Below are positions 20,810-31,345 of a stretch of 64,000 nucleotides of DNA, piece after piece (the stretch's first letter is position 1; the number at the start of each line of letters is the position of its first letter). The notes below the pieces were generated by a model, which saw nothing but the letters and a program-made list of their open reading frames with translations, had not been told where the DNA came from and did not search any database. The translations under genes and the position numbers were made by a program. This DNA comes from Coenobita brevimanus. Taxonomy: Eukaryota > Arthropoda > Malacostraca > Decapoda > Coenobitidae. The DNA lies in assembly GCA_032717465.1 (NCBI GenBank), contig CM064657.1, positions 22,882,348-22,946,347 of the forward strand. Reading direction: 5' to 3'.

Positions 20810-21275
20810 TACAGAAAGGTGGAGTATGTTTTGTTTATTGTGTTTGTGTCTTGCTTAGCCTTTATCAGCATTGCCATTATCATTACTGTCACAGATATAT
20901 TTGATTTTAAGTCAGTTTTAAGTTATTCCTCTGGAAATATGCTAGCTTCATCTTGCATTTGCGAGATGAAGAGTGTGAATATGTTCTCTGAATACATTGT
21001 GTTCATTGACCATGTTACAGTATTTTTATTGCATTTTTCCATTTATTTTTGCCACAAATTTCCACTCATCCTATCATATTCCTGTAGCACTTAGATAATA
21101 GCAGGAAAAAGTTGACATACATGCTTGTATCTACGGCAGATTACAGTATGTGTGGATGAATGCTTCTTTTAGTAGTTTGAAGACGTGGAAGAATAAATGT
21201 ATTCCATTTCTTAACCATCACTGACCTGATTAGTCAGAGACCAGGTACACTTCCATTTTCAGAAGTAAGGCTGTA
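20810..21275. other. Possible 3' UTR, otherwise no feature
   Basis: The stretch is A/T-rich with an AATAAA at 21192-21197. Nothing else recognisable is seen before the MITE that begins at 21276. Confidence 0.35.
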
Positions 21276-21959
21276 TGTACAGCTGGCCGCACTCCCGCGA
21301 GGGCCACAGCGTTGTCAACGCTGGCCAAGATATTGACTCTGAAACACTAGTAGAGAGATGCGTTCGAAGCATCCACAGCCAGTAAGAGAGAGTCGTACAG
21401 AGAGAGTTTGGGGGGGAGGAAGGGGGTTTGAGGAGAGTGGGGGGATACCTATGCACGAGAGGTGAGGGATGACGTCTGAAACAGATGAGTGGAAGGCTGG
21501 AAGCTATATATAATAAAAATCTACAATACCAGGTAACAAATCATATATATTTTAATACCTTTATTGTCAAGTTATTACCGCTGTGAAAAGTGGCACAGTT
21601 AATGCTTGGAAACCATAAAGCATAATGCTATTGAATATAGCAAATGTGAATCCTTAATACTGCATGCGGTAATTGCTGACACCCCTAGCACACACCTCCG
21701 TATCCTCCTTATCAAGCGTTTCCTAACACCCGACAACAAACACCGCATTTAGGGATGCTGTATCACTCTTTTACCTTACTATCTTTTCTACATTCTGATT
21801 AATGATACTAAACGCTAAATGCTATAGTCAGACTTTGCTATGTAAAAATTTACATAGTACGAGATAGGCAAAGAGGCACGGACACGATGGCAACAGATAG
21901 TTGTTTGTAAAAATGAAATTATGGGCGTCTTGACCAATGAGGCTTTAAACAATTTGTGA

Positions 21960-21991
<32 letters not shown>

Positions 21992-22772
21992 GCTCTTGCT
22001 CTCACGCTCTCTCTCTCTCTCGCTCTTGCTCTCTCTCTCTTTCTCTCTCTCCCTTTTTTTTTTCTCTCTCTCTCTCTCTCTCTTTTTCTCTCTCTCTCTC
22101 TCTCTCTTTTTCTCTCTCTCTCTCTCTATATATCTATCTATCTGTATATATATATATATATAATATATATTTTATCTGCTATCATGTGAAGGTCAATGGG
22201 AGCCCTGATAACTCCACGATGCGATGACGCAACGATGCGATTTTAAACTGCTTGTTACGTAACGCTAGACATGGGCGATGTTGATATGTGCCAGTGGTGT
22301 CAGCAGCTGCCACATTCCGGATGAAGTAACTTACATTTGTTACATGTGATTAATAAACAGCATTCTGATTCATTATTTTCAGGCAGTTTTTGTCTGTATT
22401 TTACAGCGTCCATTGCTTGGAAACGACAATAAAATAAAATACGATTAAAGTCTACAATTATGAATCTTGATCGGTTGTCTTTGTTTTGCAGTATAATATT
22501 TAAAGTTGATCTTTTTACTTTTCATGATGACAAAAGTAACACCGAAAAAAAAAAAAATTCTTTTAATAAATATTACACTTTTCTGTCGCCTCAACAAATC
22601 GTCATATCTCGCCTTTCGTGTACAGGCACCCATCTACCCACCTAAAACCCGCTCCCTCCCTCAGTCCTGTGAATGCTTCGATCAGAGCTCACTACTAATG
22701 ATTCGCGGTTACTATCTCGGCCAGCGTTGCCAACACTAAGGTGGCCCTCGTGGGAGTGCGGCCAACTGTACA
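21276..22772. mobile_element. 1.5 kb MITE with long terminal inverted repeats
   Basis: The left end starts TGTACAGCTGGCCGCACTCC and the right end in reverse complement starts TGTACAGTTGGCCGCACTCC. Similarity continues for about 60 bp with few changes. TA lies on both sides (21274-21275, 22773-22774), as in Tc1/mariner-type insertions. The interior has no transposase but holds a (CT)n tract and A/T-rich DNA. Confidence 0.85.
21962..22165. repeat. (CT)n tract passing into (TA)n
   Basis: About 170 bp of CTCTCT with small variations (CTTGCTCTC, poly-T) is followed by TATC and TATA repeats. It lies inside the MITE. Confidence 0.9.
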
Positions 22773-23375
22773 TAGTGACAGGATATGTTTGTGTATTGTT
22801 CAGTTTTATATTATAATTCATCTCATCTGTACCTTTCTGTTGCTGGATGACACAAGTTTAATCTAGTGGGAGAAACAAGAAAGCAATTCTGTTTCAACCC
22901 TTCACTGCTCCTTTCATTTGATCCTCTTGTTTAATTCTTTATTGCAGTAAAATTGTTAGTTGCATAATGCCCCCTTCAAGGTGCAGGGATCTGAGTTTAG
23001 GCCTTCATAATGGACAACATTTAGTGTAAGAGAAAGATGTACATCCTTATTAGTATTGCAAGGTTGAAAAGACCCTGAGCCACTTTTGGAGATTTTTGAA
23101 CCCATGTGCAAGACAAGACTGTCACTCTGACTGGTGCCATGTAACCCTGCACTATATTATTTACTGCAAATGGTACAGGCAAAGTATATTTAATTAATGC
23201 GATGTTGTAGATTGCTTTTCCCCCATCCCCACAAAATGTATGGGGTATAAAGTACAATGTTCTGCTTATCCATCTTTGTACAGCATTCACATGAGTGACA
23301 TTTACTACAGAAATATACATTAAATGTGATTGAACAAGAAAATAAGATGGTACAGTTTTCTTTTGTGTTAAGGGT
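22773..23375. other. No recognisable feature
   Basis: No convincing ORF, TIR or tandem structure is seen; the only open frames are short and not protein-like. Confidence 0.4.
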
Positions 23376-23559
23376 AAATTATTCCTTCTAGTAAAACAAA
23401 AAGAAATTTTTAGTCTTGTGTTATTTCTAGCCTTCTTACTTTTTTGGTGTGATATGAATTTAATGATAGTAAATTTTAGTATGAGCTGTGGTGAGAGTTT
23501 GATGATGGACTGTTATAATTGTTGTTATAATGATATTAGTAAATTCTAGGATGAATTGT

Positions 23560-24415
23560 GGCCAGTGGAAGGTGGGGGTGCTCACCATCCACTCACCCAG
23601 TGTAGTGTTGCCCTTGGGTGACTGCCCTTTCCTCTCTTCTTTCCTTCTTTTCTTCCTTCCTTTTCTGTCTTTCCTTCATTCTTTCCTCTTCCTTCTGTCT
23701 ATGGATGACTCTACACTGAGTGACAAGGCAAATGGTTTCCTCTACACCAGGAAACCATTTACTATGCTGGGTGGTAACCATATAACCAAATTTTGGTGGT
23801 TGAGTGGGTGATTAAGGCACTCCAGTCAGATTGAGCCAGTGCAGGTTTATATCCAAGTGGTGGATATAAATGCCACTCAGGGACAAGTGAGGCTGGTCAC
23901 TCTCATCTTAAATATCAAGACCAACTTGCCTAGTCCCGGGCTCGTATGCTCCTCATGGGTTATTTTCTTCCATCCATCCATCCATCATCCAATCCTACAT
24001 TGCCCCATGAGGAGTGTAGGAGTCTGGGGTCAGGCAAGTTGGTCCTGACATTTAAGATGAGAGTGACCAGCCTCACTCATCCCTGAGTGGCATTACGTGA
24101 GCAATAAACCCCAACCACCCCTTGGATATAAACCTCCACTGGCTCAATTCGATTGGAGTGCCGTAATTACCCACTAAACCACCAGGCATCAATATTTGGT
24201 TATGTGGTTACCACCCAACGTAAATGGTTTCCTGGTGTACAGGAAACCATTTGGCTTGTCGCTCAGTGTAGAGTCACCCACAGGCAGAAGTAAGAGGAAA
24301 AAAGAGGGAGTGTAAAGTCAACCATAGACAGAAGGACGAGGAAAGAATGAAGGAAAGAAAGACAGAAGAGGATGGAAGGAGAGAAGGATAGAGGAGAGGA
24401 AAGGGCAAGCATCCG
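23560..24415. mobile_element. Two S-family retroposons tail to tail
   Basis: A forward copy (about 23560-23965) and a reverse copy (about 23966-24415) of the same element meet at CATC/GGAT repeats, producing an imperfect inverted repeat whose arms include 23625-23965 and 23985-24411. Shared landmarks are GTGACAAG-C-AAATGGTTTCC, GGTGGTAACCATATAACCAAA, GGTTTATATCC and CTCTCATCTTAAAT. A tRNA-like A-box (TAGTTTAGTGGG, best seen at about 34052) and a B-box-like GGTTTATATCC suggest Pol III ancestry. Confidence 0.7.
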
Positions 24416-24498
24416 AGGTTATTTTCTTATATTCTATATATTGGAATGGCTGTTTAGAGCCAGGCATGCATATCTTCTGAATTTTTGGTGAATTATAG

Positions 24499-24674
24499 AC
24501 TGGTAAAGGTTTATATCCAAGGGATGATTGGGGTTTATTGCTCAGGTATTGCCACTCAGGGATGAGTGAGGCTGGTCACTCTCATCTTAAATGTCAGGAC
24601 CAACTTGCCTAGTCCTGGGCTCTTACGCTCCTCATGGGGCAACGTAGGATTGGATGATGGATGGATGGATATAG
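24499..24674 (+). mobile_element. S-family retroposon, 5'-truncated
   Basis: It starts near GTAAAGGTTTATATCCAAGG and ends in GGATGATGGATGGATGGATA. Only the 3' half of the S element is present. LINE R3 is inserted directly after it. Confidence 0.75.
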
Positions 24675-24681
24675 ACTTACT

Positions 24682-27022
24682 ATCTATCTATCTATCTATA
24701 GCCTGACGCCCTAATCCCGCAAAGGGTGGCCGTAGACAAAACGCCTCCAAGTCACTCTGTCACCCACCATTTGACTCCCCTCTCCCCAACTCACCCCCCC
24801 CCCCTCCCTCATATACCTCTCAACTCCATCCCACCACCTCATCCTCGGTCTACCTCTCCCTCTCCCTCCCTCCACCTCACCTACATACACCCTCTTAGTC
24901 AGTGTTTCATTCTCCATTCTCTCCACATGTCCAAACCACCTCAGTGTATTTCTCCTAATCTTTTCAACCACATCCACATCTACCCCACAACGTTCCTTCA
25001 CTTCTTCATTCGTCAACCTGTCCCTCCACGTCACTCCACATGCTCCTCTCAAGTAACTCATTTCCACTGCTCTCACTCTTGACTTGTTCCCCTCTTGCAA
25101 GGTCCACGCCTCGCTTCCATACGTCAGGGTAGGGATCACAATACCATCATGCAGTGACTTCTTAACTTCCATACTCACCTCCCTATTTCTCATCACTGCT
25201 TTCAGTGTACCAACAACCTTTCTTCCCTGCTGTACCCTTTCACGTACTTCATCCCCCAAAGTTCCATCCTTACTCATCACACTACCCAAGTACTTGAATG
25301 CACTCACATTCTCCATATCCTCACCATCCAATCTCACTGCACACTCTGTGACTTCATTCCTCTCAAACACCATAACTTTACTTTTGTTTACATTAACTTT
25401 CAGCTTCCTCCTCCTACACACTGTCCCAAATTCATTCACCAAACCTTGCAACTCCCATTCATCTTCACTCAACAATACTGTATCATCAGCAAACAGCAAC
25501 ACCGGAAGCTTCCAAATCTCACCCTCATTCATTAGGGCCACCCCCACATCCACTGCCCTACCCTGCACCTCCTTTACAACCCCATCCATATATATATTAA
25601 ACAGCCATGGAGACATCACACACCCCTGTTTCAGTCCCACATTGAGATCAAAGAACTCACTCAGCTCACCATCCACTTGCACCGTAGCCCTAGCTCCCTC
25701 GTACATACTCTTCACAGCACTCAACAATTTCCCCTCCACTCCATATATTCTCAATACCTTCCACATACCTTGCCTATCTATTCTGTCATAAGCTTTCTCC
25801 AAGTCCATGAAGGCAGCATACACTTTCCTTCCCTTCTCTAGATACTTCTCCACTAAACATCTTAGAACAAATATCTGATCTACACACCCTTTTCCCTTCC
25901 TAAATCCCCCTTGTTCTTCTCCAACTAGCTCCTCTGTCATATGCCTAACCCTATCAATGAGTATTCTACCATATATTTTACCAGTCACACTAAGAAGGCA
26001 AATACCCCTATAGTTACCACATACTTCTCTCTCCCCTTTTCCTTTGTACAGAGGAACAATTATACCTGATTTCCAGTCTTCTGGAACCCTTCCCTCTTCC
26101 CAAGCCAATCTACACAACTTCCATATCCACTCCACAAGAATCTCACCCCCATACCTAAGCATTTCACCACACACTCCATCAATTCCTGGGGCCTTTCCCA
26201 GCTTAATCTTCTTCATCGCTTCCACTACTTCCGCCCTACTGATCTCTTCCTCCCTCCTCTCATCTCTTCTTCTCCCAGCCATTCCCCAACCACTTATACT
26301 CACACTGTTCTTACTCTCTACATTCAACAAATCCTCAAAGTGCTCCTTCCATCTCCTCAATTTCTCTCTCTTCTCCACCAACAATCTATTATTCCTATCT
26401 TTCACTCCCCTACTATTTCCCCTTTCACACTGCCTTACTTTCTTTACCTCCTTCCAAAACAATTTCTTACTCTCCCTCCATTTCACACTCAGATTCCTCC
26501 CAAACTCTTCATCCACTTTCTTCTTACTCTCCTTCACCAGTCTCTTAACCTCCCTTCTCCTGCTCACATATACCTCTCTCTTCTCTCTCTCATCTTCTCC
26601 CCTACCTCTACTCGCCAACCATTCACCATATGCCTTCTTCTTTTGTTCCACAGCTCGTTTCACCTCATCATTCCACCATGCCGTCCCTTGCACACCCTTG
26701 CATCTCCTCCTCACTCCACAAACCGCCTCACACGCTGCGCTTATCTCTTCCGTGAATATCTTACATACGTCTTCCACCCCTTCCATCTGCTCTAGCTCAT
26801 ACCTTCCCAATCTTTCTTCCACTATGCTCTTATACTCTGTCCTTTTCTCACTATCTTGCAATTTCTCCACTCTTCTCACAGGAGCTGCTTCCTCCTGTCT
26901 TCCCCTTCGTCTCCTCAACCACTTTCTTTGCAGCTCTACCTTGGCCATCACTAAGTGATGGTCCGAGACTCCATTCCCCCACCCTCTCCACACCCTTGCA
27001 TCCAACACTTGTCTTCTCATTC
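24682..27022 (-). mobile_element. LINE with (TAGA)n tail, copy R3
   Basis: The 3' end is at 24682 on the minus strand with TAGA repeats, and the 5' end at about 27022 is truncated within the endonuclease. A short duplication ACTTACT flanks it (24675-24681 and 27023-27029). It is the least damaged member of the R family in the window. Confidence 0.88.
24711..27020 (-). CDS. LINE reverse transcriptase, 769-codon open frame
   Basis: This is a non-LTR retrotransposon polyprotein, 5'-truncated: only the last part of an APE-type endonuclease remains (NGVSDHHLVMAK, which contains the SDH signature). A basic linker follows (residues about 30-280), then the RT. RT motifs seen are APGIDGVCGEM, NYRGICLLSVTGK, EEQGGFRKGKG, AFMDLEKAYDRID, GLKQGCVMSPW and the catalytic LLFADDTVLL at about residue 510. 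The C-terminal region has TLTYGSEAWTL, LRGACGVTWRDRL and RWFGHVERM. The enzyme copies its RNA at a nicked target. There are no stops or shifts over 2.3 kb, indicating a young insertion, but the missing start makes independent activity unlikely. The clade is RTE-like by overall look, not resolved. Confidence 0.92.
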   Translation of the reverse strand: MRRQVLDARVWRGWGNGVSDHHLVMAKVELQRKWLRRRRGRQEEAAPVRRVEKLQDSEKRTEYKSIVEERLGRYELEQMEGVEDVCKIFTEEISAACEAVCGVRRRCKGVQGTAWWNDEVKRAVEQKKKAYGEWLASRGRGEDEREKREVYVSRRREVKRLVKESKKKVDEEFGRNLSVKWRESKKLFWKEVKKVRQCERGNSRGVKDRNNRLLVEKREKLRRWKEHFEDLLNVESKNSVSISGWGMAGRRRDERREEEISRAEVVEAMKKIKLGKAPGIDGVCGEMLRYGGEILVEWIWKLCRLAWEEGRVPEDWKSGIIVPLYKGKGEREVCGNYRGICLLSVTGKIYGRILIDRVRHMTEELVGEEQGGFRKGKGCVDQIFVLRCLVEKYLEKGRKVYAAFMDLEKAYDRIDRQGMWKVLRIYGVEGKLLSAVKSMYEGARATVQVDGELSEFFDLNVGLKQGCVMSPWLFNIYMDGVVKEVQGRAVDVGVALMNEGEIWKLPVLLFADDTVLLSEDEWELQGLVNEFGTVCRRRKLKVNVNKSKVMVFERNEVTECAVRLDGEDMENVSAFKYLGSVMSKDGTLGDEVRERVQQGRKVVGTLKAVMRNREVSMEVKKSLHDGIVIPTLTYGSEAWTLQEGNKSRVRAVEMSYLRGACGVTWRDRLTNEEVKERCGVDVDVVEKIRRNTLRWFGHVERMENETLTKRVYVGEVEGGRGRGRPRMRWWDGVERYMREGGGVSWGEGSQMVGDRVTWRRFVYGHPLRD

Positions 27023-27329
27023 ACTTACTGCCTTTTTTAAATTGTGATTATTATATGGAAATAACAAATAGTACTAATGTGGCATGCACATAAGTGATTT
27101 AAGAATAAATGAATTGCTGATATAATCGGTGTTCAGAAAAAGAAATTTTGAGTCTCGTTATTCTGGCCTTCATACATTCTTGATGTGATATGAATTTAAT
27201 GATATGTCAGATATAAATTTTAGTATGAACTGTGGCAAGAGTTTGTTGATGAAATTGGTTATAATTGTTGCTTCCCTCTCATATTATAATTGTTGCTTTC
27301 TTCTGACATTCTGTACATTGGCTTTTTAA

Positions 27330-28106
27330 CCCCTAAAGGGTGGTCAGCATTCCTGAATGTCCGCTAAGGAAAGGATTGTTGACGTTCCGGAATGCATTTC
27401 TATTCTGCAGGCCTATTATGTGAAACAAATGGGAGATATGGCAACAGTGCCTGTTAGGATGTGAATATATCTCATGATACCAACTTGAGTCACTTCCAGT
27501 TGATGCGTGTGGCCATAAACAAGAGAGCAGGTGTGTTGTGTGCAAGAATTCAGTGAGACACACAGGTAAGCGCAGAGATGTGATTATATGATGCCCTGAG
27601 TGTAGTGCCTGTCTCTGTATCAGTTGCTTTCCAGAATACCACACTCTAAAGACATATTAGTGTGAACAGTTTTAATATACAGTTGTACATAATATTTACA
27701 TACATATGGTTATAGCTGTAGAGACGTAAAATAAGGAAAATTTTACTTTATAATATAGTGTGTACTGTTTAAAGTGCACCATAAAGACACAGAACAGTGT
27801 ACATAATGTAAAAATAATATATTTTAGGCTGCTGTTACAAATAAGAGCAGAAAACAGGACGCTTTGCCTGCCTGCTTTCAGTCGCATGCCACTGAGAGTG
27901 ACCTTGATATGCCACCACCCCTTTCACTCACCTCTCACCACCACCCAGCCCGTTTACAATTTGAAGAGAGTAACATCAAATTCTTTGTTTTTTCAGCTAA
28001 CCTGATCCATTTATCCATGTTCTGCTTGATTTCATAACACTTTATTTTTCCAAAATAATTCATCCCCTACAGATGTAAAATTGGGAAGTATCCTGCCATT
28101 TAAAGG
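27330..28106 (+). mobile_element. piggyBac remnant, TTAA-flanked
   Basis: TTAA lies at 27326-27329 and 28107-28110. The left tip CCCCTAAAGGGTGG resembles the 3.7 kb piggyBac tip; the right tip in reverse complement is CCTTTAAATGGC. The empty site is seen in the sister repeat unit at about 24450 (GGCTGTTTAGAGCCAGGC). Only the C-terminal part of a transposase remains. Confidence 0.75.
27490..27660 (+). pseudogene. piggyBac C-terminal zinc-domain remnant
   Basis: The frame reads CGHKQESRCVVCKNSVRHTG, a stop, then CPECSACLCISCFPEYHTLK. This is the C-x2-C...C-x2-C...C-x2-C...H pattern of piggyBac C-termini. The catalytic core is absent and one TGA interrupts the frame, so it is dead. Confidence 0.75.
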
Positions 28107-28324
28107 TTAAAGCCTGGCTTATTTATCTTCTGAAACCATGGTGAATCATAGACGTACCACTTTTTTTTCATTTGTGCTGTATATATTGAAATAACTGACA
28201 TACTGCTGATGTACCATGCACATTAGTTATCAGTGAAGTGCTGATATAATTGGTGTTCAAGTTAATAAGTACAATAATGGGCTAAGTCCAGTATATTATG
28301 TACAGTATGTTAGTTCAGTATTTA

Positions 28325-30626
28325 TCTGAGATGACTTATATACCTAGGAGGAAAATATGGAAGCTGGAAAACGTAGTAGTAAGGGATGCCTTTTGTAGCG
28401 AGATGAGGAAGGTGATGGCTGAACAGGGAGCTGTAGACAGATGCATTAATGAACAGTACAGAGCCCTCAAGAAAAATCTCTTGAGAGTTACTGATGTAAT
28501 ATGTGGTTGGACAAGAAGACCACCAAGACATAAAGTAATCTGGTGGTGGGATGAGGGTGTAGAAGCTGCAGTTAAGGAGAAAAGAAGACTTTTCCGGGAA
28601 TGAAAGAAGGGTGGTAGCAAGGAGGAATACTTGGCTGCCAAGTGTAGGGCTAGAAAAGAGGTATACAGGATGGAGTCTGAATCACAGAGACTTTTACTTG
28701 AAAACCTAAATCATGGGGAAAGGAAAAATGTGATATTTAAGGTGGCAAATCAGATGAAGAGGGATAATCGGGATATTATAGGAGAGCTGTGCATAAAGAA
28801 TGATGAAGGAAGGGTAGTGGTGAACAGTGAGGAAATTAAAGATGCATGGAGAGAGCATTATAGCTGATTGTTGAACGAGGAGTTTGACTGGGACAGGGAA
28901 GGTTTGGAGCCAGCAGATCCAGTGTTTGGCCTTTGGCCTTTGATTGATGCTGCTACTGTGAGTGAGGCAATAGGCAGGATGAAGGTGGGGAAGGCAGCAG
29001 GTGTGTCTGGGTTGACTTCCAAAATGTTGAAGGCCTCCGGAGATATAGGGGTGAGGTTAGTCACTGACCTGATAAATATGATTATTTATGTGTGTTGTAC
29101 CAGATGATTGGCTGAAGAATGTAACTGTAACTGTGTATAAAGGGAAGGGTGATGCCCTGTTAGAGGAAATTATAGAGGTATAAAGCTTTTAGATCAGATA
29201 ATGAAGGCAATGGAGAGAGTTTTAGAAGGTATGATTATAGAGAAGGAGTGAATATTGATGAGATGCAGTTTGGAGTTATGCCAGGTAGGGGAACCACTGA
29301 TGCCATATTCATTGTTCGACAGCTTCAGGAAAAATGTATTGGTAAGAAAAGGGATCTGTATTTTGTTTTTGTTGATTTGGAAAAGGCCTTTGACAGAGTC
29401 CCTAGAGAGGTGGTGAAGTGGGCAATGAGAAAGCTTGGCATGGTTATGGCTATGTATGTGGGTGCTCACACCCAGGTAAGAGTGAATGGAGATTTGAGTG
29501 ATGAGTTTTCCGTGAACGTTGGTGTGCATTAGGGGTCAGTTTTGAGTCCCATGTTGTTTATCATTGTACTTGAAGCCCTCTCACGTGACTTCAGAAACGG
29601 ACTGCCGTGGGAGATGTTGTATGCTGATGATTTGGTGTTGATTGCAGAGAACGAAAGGGAGGCGGAGGAAAGGTTTAGGAAGTGGAGAGATGGTATGGGG
29701 CACAAGGGCTTAAGGGTAAATGCAGATAAAACAAAAGTGATGATATCTAGGGTTGGTGGTGGTACTGTCAAAGACAAGGGAGAGTGGCCATGTGCAGTCT
29801 GCCACAAGGGTGTGGGAAGTAATTCCATCTTTTGCAGTGTTTGTGATAAATGGGTGCACAAGAGATGTAGTATTATCAGAGGTGGACTGCGAGATAATGC
29901 TGATTTTATGTGTATGGCGTGTCGGGGAGAGCAGGTGGAGATTGTCAGGCGTGAAAGGATTGAACTTGCTGGTGAATCTCTTGAGTGTGTGGAAGAGTTT
30001 TGTTATTTGGGAGACATGTTTTGTGCTGGAGGTGGGGCTGGAGCTAGCTCTGTGGCTAGGGTGAGAAGTGGTTGGAAGAAGTTCAGGACGCTCTTGCCTC
30101 TCCTGACATTGAGAGGACTCTTCCTACGTGCTATGGCGTCTTTGTATGCAGCATGTGTTAGGAGTGTAATCCTGTATGGTAGTGAGACCTGGGCAGTAAA
30201 GGAGGAGGATATTTGCAGGCTCAGACATACAGAAATGACTATGATTAGGTGGATGTATAGTGGGTCCCAGCATCCAAGGCCTGGGGGGGCTGGGTTTAAT
30301 GGAAGAGGTGAGAGGTAGGATGGGACTGGAGTGTATTGGTGTTGTGATGAGGAGAGGTAGATTGAGATGGTTTGGGCATGTGGGGAGGATGGGGGATGAT
30401 AGTTGGGTGAGGAAGGTAAGAAATGTTAATGTCGGAGGTGGGGTTATGAGGGGTAGACCGAGAAAGACATGGGATGAGGTCATTAGGTGTGTCCTCAGGG
30501 TTAAGGGACTGAACAGGGAGGCTGCAATAGATCGTGTAGCATGGAGAGCCGCCATTAGGTGACCAAGGCCGACGCATGTAAGCGTGTTGGAGCCTTTAAA
30601 AATGAAACTAAATGAAACGAAACGAC
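28325..30626 (+). mobile_element. LINE with PHD-finger RT, copy P1
   Basis: The copy starts at the linker region (RRKIWKLENVVVRDAF) and ends after the C-terminal domain near GTTGGAGCCTTTAAAAATG plus an AAACGA-rich tail. The endonuclease is missing. Several stops and shifts separate open pieces (28298-28603, 28631-28867, 28868-29107, 29248-29532, 29542-30318, 30260-30562). Copy P2 at 61.3-63.9 kb is collinear. Confidence 0.88.
29248..30562 (+). pseudogene. Non-LTR RT with internal PHD-like zinc finger
   Basis: RT motifs are MPGRGTTDAIFIVRQLQEK, FVDLEKAFDRVPREV and, after a TAG at 29530, GSVLSPMLF and the catalytic MLYADDLVLIAE. Directly after the palm lies a cysteine/histidine cluster (29791-29922): CAVCHKGVGSN, FCSVCDKWVHKRC and CMAC, which is the Cys4-His-Cys3 layout of a PHD finger. 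The C-terminal region continues with VILYGSETWAV and, after a shift, RLRWFGHVGRM. Relative to P2, about 27 bp are missing before VMAMYVGAHTQ. The stop and shifts make this copy inactive. Confidence 0.85.
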
Positions 30627-30738
30627 AGTTGCTGCAATATTAAGTGAGCCACTAGTGTCATGGTATAGTAAAGAGTTTGCCAGTCACTCCCTTTCAAATG
30701 ACATGTCAAAATTAATGGGCTTACTTTTGATCTGGCAC

Positions 30739-30771
<33 letters not shown>

Positions 30772-30775
30772 CACA

Positions 30776-30905
30776 AACATCAGTGCAAAAACCTCCTGTA
30801 AACTCAGTGCTCTGAAACATAATTGCAAAGGCCTCTTGTAAATTCAGTGCTCTGAAACATCAGTGGAATGACTTCTTGTAGACTCAGTGCTCTGAAACAT
30901 CAGTG
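30776..30905. repeat. Short tandem repeat, unit about 40 bp
   Basis: The phrase CTCAGTGCTCTGAAACAT recurs four times at roughly 36-42 bp spacing. The mirrored array lies at 33375-33510 in the right arm. Confidence 0.75.
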
Positions 30906-30999
30906 CTCTGTTAACATTCACACCTTATCACCCACAAACTTGGAAAACTTAGTTTGAATGGAGCCTCCCAAATAATAACAGAATGTACAAAGTTGGTAT

Positions 31000-31345
31000 A
31001 TGGTGGCAATCAGTATCCACTCACATGATGTAGTGCTGTCTTGATGTCACTTAACACTGAGTGAAGAGCCAGATAGTTTTATTGTTAACCAAGAAACAGT
31101 TCCTACATTGGGTGGGAACCATATACCAAATGGATACCTGATAGCCTTGAGGGTTAAGGCACTCCGACTGGTTGTGGCGTAGAAGGGTTTACAGTTTAGG
31201 GCTGGTTGGGATTTATTGCTTGCATGATGCCACTCAGGGAGGAGAACTGGTCACTTTAAATGTCAGGATCAAGTAGCTTGTGTCAAGGCTCTGTGTTCAT
31301 GATGGGGTAATAAAGGATTGGGAGGTTATATAGAGATGGAGATTC
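31000..31345 (+). mobile_element. Old S-family retroposon inside the inverted repeat
   Basis: It is a diverged copy with landmarks CCACTCACATGATGTAGTGC, GGTGGGAACCATATACCAAA and GATGCCACTCAGGGA, ending near AAAGGATTGGGAGG. The mirror copy is at about 32940-33285. Its presence in both arms means the inverted duplication happened after the insertion. Confidence 0.7.

Larger units (their letters stand above)
23376..28262. repeat. Decayed tandem repeat, unit about 350 bp, broken by insertions
   Basis: The same words recur in the same order. GATGTGATATGAATTTAATG is at about 23450 and 27180; TGTTATAATTGTTG or its variants at about 23511 and 27260; AGCCAGGCATGC/AGCCTGGCTTAT at about 24456 and 28111; and GCTGATATAAT-GGTGTTCA at about 27117 and 28241. 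Removing the inserts (SINE-like pair 23560-24415, S copy plus LINE 24499-27022, piggyBac remnant 27330-28106) leaves roughly two and a half units. No coding content is seen. Confidence 0.6.

Noticed and set aside
21956..22189. Leu/Ser-repeat ORF
   Set aside because: It is the (CT)n tract read as protein.
24726..26958. Long plus-strand ORFs (up to 304 codons) rich in Ser, Leu and Thr
   Set aside because: They lie antisense to the LINE R3 frame and arise from its purine-rich codons; the minus frame has clear RT motifs.
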